From: Pseudo-nitzschia pungens | Lineage: Eukaryota > Bacillariophyta > Bacillariophyceae > Bacillariales > Bacillariaceae | Reading direction: 5' to 3' | DNA length: 64,000 nucleotides | NCBI GenBank assembly: GCA_037355855.1 | Contig: CM074762.1 | Location: 496,001-560,000, forward strand | The notes under the pieces: generated by a model | Told to the model about the DNA's origin: nothing | Seen by the model: the letters and a program-made list of their open reading frames with translations, nothing else | Databases searched by the model: none | Program-made: the position numbers and the translations under genes | In this document: piece after piece, positions 20,807 to 31,787 of the stretch | Numbering within the stretch: the stretch's first letter is position 1 | Layout: every line of letters starts with the position of its first letter

Positions 20807-22409
20807 AACAACACCGTTCGGGAACGGTGAGATGGGTAAACATCAGATATTTCAATTGATGATAGATACAAAATTTCAATCGATGCATGCTTTCCTATGT
20901 TACACTATTAATTTGACCATTTCATAGCGAATAATCCCCATTGAGGTTCAAACCATTACCGCACGCTGAAAGACTTGTAATCGTACATCGGATACTAGTA
21001 GTGATGAAACAGGATCTTGCGCAGTTTTTTATGGTAAGAGCGAACGTTACGAGATAGGATGAATGGCAAACGACCTGCATTCTAACATAGACTTGCAATC
21101 GTACATCGGATACTTGTGGTCCTGCTGTTTGTGTGTTAAAACTGAAACAGGATCTTGCGCACTTCGTATGCCAAGAACGAACGTTACAAGATAGGGACGA
21201 ATGGCACTCGACCTGCATTCTGACATTCGATCGCATCCCAATCTTCGTAGCAACACGGCTGGTAGAGGTAACAGCCGGTTTCGCTGAATTTTCGTTCCAA
21301 ACAAATTCGTTGCCAATGACTTGTTTTCGAGCTCGTGGTATTGGTGGAAGAACCGGTCCTATCGCTTGCAGCCATGCATCGTCACCATTTACAGAAACGA
21401 GCACAGTTCGAAGAAGTCGTTCCTGTGCCAGAACAAACTTGGTTTGCGCAATGCTGTTTTCAATGGTCCAAACTTACCATTGTGGGTACGTGTACCCATT
21501 CCAGACATGAACAGCTGGCTTTGAATGTGCTTTGTCAAAGCGATTCCGCGTCCCATCTTTTAGTCGATAGCATCACCATGAAAAAACCGGATAGGCCCTA
21601 GTAGCTGTAAGGTCTCAAGTTTCAAAAATGTTGATGAGCTAAATACTACTAATGATTTTCTCCTCTGTTCAAGAACCTGCCTAGAGGGGTCCGTTCCAGT
21701 GTGGTTCAAACCTTTAAAGACAGCAATTGCCATGGAATCAAAAAAGCGTCGTAGAGCCAACTCTCTTTGATTTTTCAAACAACAAGCAATTTGCATTGAG
21801 GAGTAGTGGGTGGCAATAATAATAATAATATTGGTTTGTGGGCATTCAGAGGATGTGATACTCCGTCTATTCAGAAGCGGGACTATGAAGTGTGAAACTC
21901 ATCAAGCCAGATGATACAGTATATCAATCAATATTATTTACAAAGCGAAGAGAGGTTCATCTTTGTCCGTACCGAGATGAAAATAGAACGTACAATCAAA
22001 GAGTGGAAGAGAAGTATTTATTGTATCGACATCATATCCTTTCTTCTGAAACCGAAGGGTCGGATTGTGTGACATCTACATAAAGGCGAAAAGGAGGTGA
22101 AGCATGGAAACATTCAAAACAATAATTTTCCTAAGTTCCTTCCTTTTCTTTTGACAAGGGAATCTTCCCACAGAATTTAGATTTTGATGCCCAGAAGTAG
22201 TAAGTGCTTGAATATGCATTTTGGCCCAAAGGTGACAACAAAATCCAAAATAGAAAACGTCATTGAAGATGGCCATGATTGTGGTCGCCAATTTTGTATG
22301 CATTGACAGTATCCATGTCATCGTTTGTTATCGGATATTCTCATCGAGAACTGTGTCTTTCTAATATTTTCTTCCTTGTTTCTCTATAGAGTAATCAAAA
22401 GCTCTAACA
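20807..22409. other. 1.6 kb intergenic region with a tandem duplication
   Basis: Apart from the duplication at 20970-21226, I see only short ORFs without family resemblance on both strands (for example 21133-21510). No gene is supported. It should hold the promoter of the LURP-one gene. Confidence 0.4.
20970..21226. repeat. Imperfect ~120-135 bp tandem duplication
   Basis: Copy 1 (about 20970-21090) and copy 2 (about 21091-21226) share ATCGTACATCGGATACT, GAAACAGGATCTTGCGCA, CGAACGTTAC and CGACCTGCATTCT in the same order. Copy 2 carries an extra segment of about 15-20 bp near TGCTGTTTGTGTGTT. Confidence 0.8.
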
Positions 22410-23069
22410 ATGCGACGAGGTGTACGACAGGAACGCAGGGAGGAACGCCGTGAAGGTAGAACTCCGGTCCGAGCCGCTGTTCTAGGAGCCGCTGTAGGCG
22501 CTGGAGTCGCCGGTATTGCTCACGGGAACCGTCAAAGCGACGATGACTCGTCAGACGATGATGGCGGCCCCCAAACCTTTGCCATGCGCGAAAAGCTCCT
22601 GGCCTTTGGTGACGACTTCACCATCAACAAAATGAGCCGCCGACGAGGAAAGGGAAAGCCGGCTTACTATGCCAACAACAAGATTCTTCGCGCTCGAGAG
22701 ACCTTCAACCTCCAAACCTGCCGTGGAGGAAAGACTCTGTACCAGATACAGGAACGCAAGTTACGCATTCGAGACTCCATGGCCATCCAGGATGCGAACG
22801 GCCACAAGATTGCTGAAATCAAAAAGAGAGCGGTTGGCATCGTTCGCGACAACTTTGTGGTCAAGGTGAAAGGCGATATTGACTGGCAAGTGCACGGATC
22901 TATCCTTGAACACAACTTTACGATCAAGGAGCACGGAAGAGAAATCGTCAAGGTTCACAAGAAATGGATAGCACCTATCAAGGATTGTTATTTCATTGAT
23001 GTTCACGGAACCGACGATGTGGCGTTGGCGCTGATGGTTGTGATTGGACTTGAGGCAATGACCAATTGA
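22410..23069 (+). CDS. LURP-one-related (LOR/tubby-like fold) protein
   Basis: A single-exon 219-residue protein. Residues about 58-215 match the LURP-one pattern: MREKLLAFGDDFTINK, then LYQIQERKLRIRDSMAI, IVRDNFVVKVKGDIDWQVHG and DCYFIDVHGTDDVALALMVV. The fold resembles tubby C-terminal domains and phospholipid scramblases; plant members are linked to defence, and a general role is unknown. The N-terminus is Arg/Glu-rich (RQERREERREG) with an Ala/Gly stretch, RAAVLGAAVGAGVAGIAHG, that could be a membrane-inserting or glycine-zipper segment, followed by an acidic run DDDSSDDDG. The ATG at 22410 is preceded by AACA. Confidence 0.85.
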   Translation: MRRGVRQERREERREGRTPVRAAVLGAAVGAGVAGIAHGNRQSDDDSSDDDGGPQTFAMREKLLAFGDDFTINKMSRRRGKGKPAYYANNKILRARETFNLQTCRGGKTLYQIQERKLRIRDSMAIQDANGHKIAEIKKRAVGIVRDNFVVKVKGDIDWQVHGSILEHNFTIKEHGREIVKVHKKWIAPIKDCYFIDVHGTDDVALALMVVIGLEAMTN

Positions 23070-24366
23070 GTTAGAAACCGAATGCACCCTATACTTGACT
23101 AAACTCGTTAGGATTGGTTTCTGAGTTATCTTTATTGGGGGATACAGCCGAGATCGTATCTTTTCATGCACGTTGTGAGTCGAATTCAAAATGAAACTTT
23201 TGCATCATTTCATTAGCTGTGCCTGTTCATGCAGTACAATGCTCGCTCAATGAATCGCTAGAATTGACTGCTATTCCAATATAAACAATTAGTTCACTCC
23301 ATTGCTGTAGGCAATTCGAATCTCGAGTTCTCCCTCTCAAAAGTTTACAACGAGCTGAATCTTTATTGCTACTATCCATGACAATCTCCCGAGCACCAAA
23401 TACTAGTACTAGCTACTATTTCGCCAACTTCTCCCAATCAGGGGGGAATTGTGCCGCCAAGTTTGAAATAGATCGAAAGTTACTTTAGAGAGTCACATTT
23501 TGTAATTGATTTGGATCTCGTCAGAAAATATATTATCTAAATTGAAACTTGGCGTGCAGTACTTTGCTTAAAAGGAAAAGACAAAAAGAAACGACATCCA
23601 TTTCAATCAAGTCCAAAAAGAAAGAATCTCTTTCTGGGAAACAATAATTTGGTGTATATTGTCTGATCAGGTTCTTGCCTTCTTGTTACCGCATTGATTT
23701 TGGAGTTTTTCACAATCAACGGAGTATCCACTGTTGTTCAAATTAAGAAGGACTTTCCTGGGATGATGTGTTAGAGGAGATAGTGCTACTACTACTAGTA
23801 GTACTACTAGATTTTCCCTTGTTCTTGTGACTGCCTCTTCAAACAATAGTAATCATAATAAGACTACTCTCCAAATAATATAATCATTGGGATTTCCAAT
23901 GATGACTTTTAAGGGATGTACGAAGTAGTAGTTCTTTGTTGGATCAATGGCAACACCATAGTGTTGTGAAGTCAATGTGAGCGTGCTTTTTGAGCATTGT
24001 ACCATGGCATTAAAAAAGTCCAAATAATTAACCATTTTCGTCCAACTGAATGGAAACAGTCAGTCTTGCAGCGTCCGTTTTCCAGACGTGGAACGTCAGA
24101 AGTCCACGCGCCCCCCGTAAGCCCTGTACTATTCGACGTCACCGATGCACGAGTGAGTCGTCGGATGTGACGTACGTACGTACTGGATTTTTATCGTGAG
24201 AAAGGAAATTCAAAACTCGTCCACAACAGCAACATTGCAGCTGCCCGATGCTGTGATTAGCGGAGTCCGAGTTGCCGTTTTGTCCAAGTAGCGATTCATT
24301 TTATGGTCTCACATACCGAAGCCTTCTGTGAATTTTGAGAAGTAGAAGTAGATCGAAAAAGTGAAA
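23070..24366. other. 1.3 kb intergenic region
   Basis: No ORF with family resemblance is present. It includes a CTACTACTAGTAGTACTACTAG palindromic run near 23791-23811. The promoter of the plastid-leader gene should lie at its right end. Confidence 0.45.
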
Positions 24367-25612
24367 ATGAAGTTTTCCAGTGCAGTACTTTTTGCCGTCC
24401 TCCTTCCTTTGTGCCAACGCTCCGATGCGTTTGTGTCGCGTCATGTTTCTCGACCAGCGACGTCGTCGATGCTATTCGAACAGCCCCGTCAATCCCGCAT
24501 CGAAGGTAACCAGAGAGAACCTACAGATCAAGAGAAAAAGCTAATGGACGAAATGATCATGAAGCTCGCAAATGCTAAGCCTTACGAACTGCCAAACGCC
24601 GTTCGAAGAGCCTTCCGCGTCGTTTCCAGTCCTCGATTCTTTATGCGAATTGCAGAACTGACCGATAAAGCCGAGGCGGAGGAAAAGGACAAGCTTGCAG
24701 CCCTAGCTTCGAATTTGGTGGCGACATTGGAGGTTGTAGTAGAAACAACAGAGGAAACTCTCGATGAGCGAGCAAAGGAAGTGGAAATGGTACTGAAAGC
24801 AGCTGCTGAACCCGAGACCGGAGACTTCTTAGTCCCTCTTTTGCCTGAGCAGGTGCAAGGAATGAGAAAAGTGGTCGAGGAATTGGAGCCTTCATCGTTG
24901 GACGAAGGTTTCCTGTCTACCGTTGACGCATTTATGAACAAAAGTCACCAGGATGGAATGGTGCGTAGCTGTGGAAATTCTTTGATGTTCGATCGTTGTC
25001 TTGACCTAGACCTATTCGGTTGGGGATTGCGGCGATCATGAATTGGTTGCCTACCATTTTCTATTGGAAGCCATTGTCATCTGACATTTTTTTCATTTGT
25101 TCGCAGGACGGTATGGTTGAAATTCTCCAGAAATGCTTACAACAATACAGTGGGGTTTCCATTTCGAGAGCACGTAACAATACCGAGGAAGGCGATGGCG
25201 AATCTACTGCCTCCGAGGCCAGCAAGCTTTTCGATACACTCCTGAAAATTGACACGGACAGCTGGGACGACGAAATCAGAAAGGGGCTGGCGTCTTCCGA
25301 GAACCTGACGACGCAGAAACTGACGAACGAAATTCAAAAGACAATGGTACGTACGATGTGATTCTTGTTAGGTTTACGCGACGGTCAAACAGACAAGATG
25401 GATTGTTGTCGCTGTTGTCGAACAACCACCACACTGCGGAAAATGTGAACGAACACTGTGTTTCTGATTAACATTTTGACTTGGTTTTGCGATTTGTATC
25501 GAAGGAAAATGTTGTCCTTGGATTGGAAAACGGCAGTATGGCACAACGCGTACAAGCAGAATATTTGCGTGAGTTGGTGACAAGAGTTGAAGCTATCGAA
25601 GCAAAGGCATAG
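24367..25612 (+). CDS. Plastid- or secretory-leader protein of unknown function, three exons
   Basis: Exons are 24367-24960, 25107-25346 and 25505-25612, all phase 0, with donors GTGCGT and GTACGT; the product is about 313 residues. The leader MKFSSAVLFAVLLPLCQRSDAF ends in a DAF|V pattern similar to the ASAF cleavage motif of diatom plastid precursors. The mature part is helical and charged: PYELPNAVRRAFRVVSSPRF, ALASNLVATLEVVVETTEET and, at the end, MAQRVQAEYLRELVTRVEAI. The sequence around the first junction reads QDGM-DGMVEIL, so the exact border could be shifted. I do not recognise a named family. The upstream GTG at 24361 is in frame but is not a credible start. Confidence 0.7.
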
Positions 25613-25789
25613 AACGCAATAAAGGATGCAACACATCACATTATTTGTTGGTATTTCTTGACTTTAGTAGTATTAATCATGGCCGCAATTCATTTAGCAT
25701 CTCTGCGATCTAGCCTTCTGTATCGAAAACAATTCGTTGTCCTGAGGAAAGGACTTCACACAAAATTATTCTAATTCACAATCTTGGAT

Positions 25790-28700
25790 TTACGTATTCG
25801 TGTACTGGAATTTTCTGAGTGCGAAAAATGTCACAACCCGTGCAAGAAGCAAGTAAAGGGCTAGGACGAGAACGTCTTGATACAGATTGTTGCCATTGAA
25901 CTTTTCTCCGAAGAATACCCAGACATACTGTTCCACAGTCCCTTCGCAGGATTTTCCGTTTTGTAACATGTCGCATCCAAGCCAAAAATAAAATTCACTC
26001 CCTTCTTCAGCAGTCACTAAGCGTTCGTCACCCCAGTATTGGGAGAGAATGAGTCCCTCATACACGAAATGACCTGGCGTTATCCAATATGTGAAGGCAA
26101 AAATGTTTTTCATGTATTGAGGTCTGACGATGAGACCAGAAAAAAAGTTATTCAATCCAATGAAAACACTGCAAAGGATTTGGGCTGTTGGCATTGTAGG
26201 AACCAGGCACATGAAAGCTTGCCCAAAATATGAATAGATCGCAAGATTGAAAGTAAAGAAACCCTGAAAAAGAATACTTGTTAGAGAAAACGAAAATTGT
26301 CAACTGCATATGAAATTTCAATTCAGCAATATATCCTTACCCAAAACTTTAAAGCCCTCAAGAATGTCACCGGAAATGTTCCCGCTGTAGCCAGGTAAAC
26401 CAAACAAAAGAGGAAGGAGGCCAAAACTATGAAAGCATTCTCTGCGACACCTAGTGCCCATCCAAGCGAGTCATTGTCGATCATACCAGCTGCAAGCTGC
26501 TTGTAAAACACGTCCCTGATTGCTAACATCACTGGCAAGACGGTGGTAATGGATAGGATACCGATGATGATAAACGACAAAAAAGTGATCGAGAAGTACG
26601 CCCGTAATTTGTCTTCTGAAAGCATCTCTTCATTGCGTCCAGTAACAAACACGGAGCCAAGAATGAATGCAATGACGACACAAACCATAAGTCTTGAAAG
26701 ATTGTACGCAGGAGATCGCCAGTAGATTTTTCTCAACCGCTTGTTCGTTAACGCTTGCCGCTCAGAACGAGGGACCGCAAATTCCGTAAGATAATTGATC
26801 TCGAGTTCCTTCGGGGGATCGACTTTCACGGCTGCTACTTGATTTTTGAGCTTCGAAAATTCTGAATTCTGGATATAGATTTCGGCAAAGTCTTTATCAC
26901 ATTCGGGCAAAACTCTTAGCATCCAGTTCGCTGGGTTGTCTCCAGGCTCAATCTTTGTTGCACCTTGATCTTCAAAATACTTGATAAGAATTTTACTCTG
27001 ATCTCCAAGTTCTCCGAAGTAAACGGACTGCCCTCCGTTCTTCAAAAGTAAAAGATCGTCCTAGAAATATAGAATGCTCCGAATAGTTAGTAAACCTTAC
27101 AAACTATAAATCCCATTCTCTCGTTCCCAAATAATGCACCTACTTACAAACATTTCAAAAACAGCCGACGACGGCTGGTGGATTGTTGCACAGATAGTCC
27201 TGCCTTGATCGGCGATTTTTCGCAGCAGTTTCACAACCAATGCGGCGCTTCTTGCGTCGAGCCCAGTTGTTGGCTTTCCAATACAGCAAGCGATCGAAAA
27301 AAGTGGCCAGTTAGACATTACAGGAACAAAACATGAAAGGGAAGGCACATGCTTTACACTTTGAATTGCACAAAACAAATATTGCTCACCTCGTCCAAGA
27401 AGAGGATTGATGGAGACGCAGCAAGCTCAACTGCAATCGAGAGTCGTTTCTTTTGCTCAAAACTAAGTCCCCCTTCTTCATCGCTTCCGACCAGGCAGTG
27501 AGCCAAAGGAGTAAGTTCAAGCATTTCGATAACCGAGTCGCAAAATTTTTCCTTTTCCTCATTCGTCTTGACTTTAGCCGAATCTAACCTCAAAAGGCCG
27601 GAAAACAGAACGGTCTCCCGTACAGTAAGTTGAGGCGTTTGGATGTCGAATTGCTCTACGTATCCGGAACACCTTCGAAACGACGACTTCTCTTGGGGAA
27701 ATCCATTAATTCGTACTTCTCCGCTAATAGTGCCCGAATTCTTTCGCAAGGCAATCACATCCATCAAAGTTGTTTTCCCTGCGCCACTTTCTCCCATTAA
27801 CGCACACATCCTACCTGCCCTGAAATACCCATTCACGTTATGAAGTAGTCGAAGATCTTCGTCGCCAGTTGAAGCCTTCACATCGTAGCAAATATTCTCA
27901 AAGCTCAGCGTGATTGGTGTGAACGAGATATTTACATCATGGCTGTCGCCGCTTTCTTCGCCCTCGGATTCTCGGCTGTGATTCCCATCTATTTTGTCGA
28001 TTGATTCGAACGATGGCGGAGATTTTTTTTGTACCCTAACAGATGAAAGGATTATCGCTGAGATCAAAACAGACAAAACAATGTGTCCGCACATGAAGGC
28101 AAACGCCCAAACTATCCAATATCTGTCAAAAGGTTCGTTATCATCATAAACAAACCCGGTGCGTTTCAAAATATCATCTGCTTCTTCCTTCTTGTATTCT
28201 CCATTTCGAAATGCATTGACAACAAGTGCGCGGTAAGCCCATGCAAGTGGGTTATACCAATACACCCATTTGAAGTAGGATGGGATTGTTATCGGAGGGA
28301 TGAAAAAGCCACAAAAGAGCATAAATATGAAGACGACACATGCGCTTCCTACTTGGACTACCGAACTTGTGGCGGCGAATGTGGCAAAGATAAATAGAAG
28401 CTCAGACATTAAGACGTTGAAGACGAAAACAATACCCAAAAACACGAAAAAGTATTCTGGTTGTGGCGCAAGGCCAACCATGTAATACAGTATTGTGCCG
28501 AAAACCATGCAATCCACAGCGGTCTGCAAGCAAAAAAATAGAAGATGAGACGTCACAGAAATACACCGAATTTTCGAAGAGATCGCCATCTATTGGGTGG
28601 TTACTTACTTGTGGTAACTTTGAGATCGCCTTCGCGAAAACAAACGAGAATGCACCATAATAATTTGCGTCGTTCTGCTTGTAGTATATGAGACGTTCAT

Positions 28701-30879
28701 TCACAAATCCCGGGGCTGTCACCATCCCTCCCAGCATGACAAACAACATTCCCTGAAAGAGAACTCCCAAGATTGATATGACATCCTCTGTTTGATAGAA
28801 AACACCTCCAACACTTATTCCCATTATGGAATTCTTCACGGCATTTGCAATCAGGACTCGTTTGTCGCGTCTCCATAACGTTAATTGACGCTTCAAATTC
28901 AGCCAAAAACACGTAAAAAAATTGTTTTGATACTTTGTTCTGAATCTACGGTCATCCAAGTACTCCATGCCATCTATCCTCTTCGCGGACTGGGAGATAT
29001 GTCCATGCTGACTATCCCAAAGAAGATTGACGGGTTCTTTCAGATACAAGTCGATCCGCCGTCCCCATCTACTTTTGCGAAATTCCTCGGCCAGCTCGTG
29101 CAAACTGTATGGATGCGGTCGGACCTCGGCAATCTCGGGGGGAGGGTCGTACAAGTCCGCTCCGTCTGGCGTCGAAATCAGTTGAAGGAAATCCCCGACA
29201 TCCATGTGCTCAGGGGCTAAATAGCCGAGTGAAGCGAAGTAATGCTCTACACGCAGAACAGGTCCCGCATACAAGATTTTTCCCTCTGCCAACAAAATGA
29301 TTTCGTCGAAAAGGGACAGCGTTTCGGGACTGGGTTGCAGGAGTGAAATAACTTGAAGCTTTTCTCGGACTTTTCCGATATAACCCATCGCTGTGATGAT
29401 TTCAAATGTGGATTCTGCATCAAGTCCATTCGAGATTTCATCACCACAAATAATGGGCGAATCGTTCATCAGCATTTCCCCAATGGTCACGCGGCGACGC
29501 TGACCTCCGCTTACTCCCCGAATCTCGTCGTTTCCAACAAAAGTATCCCGGACGTGATCGATCCCGAGCAATTTAATGTAAGTATCAACCAACAGGTTTT
29601 CGTCGTCGGCCGTCTTGGAAAGTTCTCGGTTTTCGGGGGTGTCATCATGGAACCGAAAATCAATGTGATTGCCCTTTCGACGCTTGCATTGAAATCCAAA
29701 ATTGAATGTTTCTTCCACAGTGTATCGCGGAGCATGCCGATCCAGCTGATCAATCAACGATATTGAATTGTCATAATGCATATCTGGTCGATCGTAGAAA
29801 CCTTTGCTATTGTAGAGCTCTACACCATTGTAAGTCACGCTACCTTTCAACTCTGCTTCTTTGCCCTTGTGATGCAGGCGTCCAGCAATAGCCTTGAGCA
29901 GAGACGACTTGCCGGATCCTGGCGGACCGAGCACCAGATACCTATTACCAAAAGGTTTTCGTGCACAAAACAATGCAGAAACAAAAGACATCAGAAAATT
30001 TTTGAACCATATTTGCAGAGGGCATTCTCGAATATAAAGAGTTGTAGGTGCTTACATTTTTCCAGGCTTCAGGTACAGCGTAATATCATCAAGGACGCAC
30101 TTCGTTAAATTGGCCTTTTCTAATTTTGGTGTTCTTGCAGTCTTTGTAAGACCCTTAAGTGTTTTGATTCCCTTGTAGAGAAAGCTCGAGTTATAGACAG
30201 TTGTGATCTTAGTCGAGGCCTCGGTATACGGAACCGAAAACGTTAGACTTTCCATTCGAACTTCGACAGGGAATTTCTTCATTAGATGAGAGTAGTCTTT
30301 GAAGGCTTCCTGTAGAAGCCTTATTCCTTTCGATGCCTTTTCGGCTACTTCTTTTTGCGCATCGGTAAGTGCGACATCCCCTGAATTGTCATTCCTTTCT
30401 GAATATTTATCAGTAGACGACGTGAAGGTAGATGTCGAATCCAAGGCTCTCATCATACCTTCCTTGGCGATAATTTCTTTCTCATCATTGGTCGTTTCCG
30501 CAGCCGCGTTGTCGTTCGATGCAGCCTTGTCTCCCGATCGAGCAAGTTTGTCGGCATACTTGGTCCTGGCTTTTCTCTCTAACACGAGCTTGGAAAGGTA
30601 GGATCGTCTCCGGTTCCGAGAAGTTCTTTCATCGGAGGCATCACCACTGTCTTCTTTGTTGTTCTTTCGTCGGCCCGTTGCGTACAAGAAATTTCCAAAT
30701 TTGGTCCCTCGGCTTTTGACAGGAACTTCCTCAACATCCACGCTGTCAGAAGAGCCGCTGGAACTACGCTTCACGAGCCCATTCTTTCGACCGAAGGTAG
30801 GGGGAGTTGAACGGATCTTGTCGTCGTCGTCGTCGTCGTCTTCGTCGTCTTCGACTCTCAGTGGTTCGTTCGACGACAT
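25790..30879 (-). CDS. Full-size PDR/ABCG transporter, six exons
   Basis: Exons are 30879-30056, 29941-28609, 28523-27390, 27273-27148, 27060-26341 and 26263-25790, summing to 1,536 residues with phases that agree. The order is NBD-TMD-NBD-TMD, the pleiotropic drug resistance (ABCG) layout. NBD1 has Walker [10 protein letters not shown], signature [13 protein letters not shown] and [16 protein letters not shown]2 has [25 protein letters not shown] and, only after splicing across exons 3-4, [15 protein letters not shown]. Each TMD has about six hydrophobic helices. The N-terminus is acidic and Ser-rich ([12 protein letters not shown]). Such pumps export hydrophobic compounds or lipids across the plasma membrane; the substrate is unknown. 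The C-terminus is short (KFQYTNT). The ATG is at 30877-30879. Confidence 0.92.
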
Positions 30880-31787
30880 GGTATGGGGAGGAACAAATTA
30901 CAAAGTAAATAAATATGTACAAAATACTATGTAACGATACTCGAAGTAGTACGAAGTAAGGTTACTCCTACCGGTAGTAATATCTTTCGTGCATACTCGT
31001 ACCGTCACCCTCCAAGCTTCGCCAAGCTTCACCTCAAGTCAGAGCAAACAACTGGAGGAACAAACGCGATTCGCCTTTTGAGGCTCTTGACGTCTGGGAG
31101 GGAATGGAAATGTCTAGAAAGGCCGGCGAAAAGGGGCTATTGATTACTACGACTTGTAGTCCGATAGATTAATTAGGCAGAAAGTCTTTTAATATTTTTT
31201 CTAGTGTACGGTAAGATAAGGTTAACTTACTACGAGAACGTTTACACGCAAGATTTTATTAGTACAAGTAAGTTAAACCTTACTTGTAGTCTTACCGTTC
31301 TTCGTACTTCTATTATTATTATTTAAGGTTAGTTAAGGTTACTGCATGTGTTTGCTGGGTTGGCGGAAGTGACATGACTCATTCGACTTTGTTGAAACCA
31401 ATCCGTTACTGTACGAAGCGAAGCATCGCCCATTCCGACTTTGTTCGGATCGCTACCATCCTCTGGCATTGCCGGCGCGTTAGTTTCTCGATAGTGATTT
31501 TTTCTTCTGGCCGGTGCCGTTCGGAATGCTAACGCACGGCACGCACGCTCCTCGCAAGGCTGGACCTACTCTCGCGTATTAAGGTTTACCTGTGCAGTTC
31601 GCTTTGCTCCAGAACGTGAGAATCATCGATTTCCTCCGTTGCGTACAATTTGAATCGAACCAACGATTCGATTCCAACAAGCAAAGCTCCTCTTGACGCA
31701 GTGCGAGCCAAACCAAAGAATAGACCAGGGTAGTGTTATCGTCTATCCATCGTTTTCATTTGTGTAGGAACGAAAGAAAACGACAAG
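30880..31787. promoter_or_regulatory. Divergent intergenic region, ABCG transporter / V-ATPase subunit a
   Basis: About 0.9 kb holding both promoters. It contains at least five AAGGTTA-type motifs between 30957 and 31340. No gene is seen. Confidence 0.5.
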
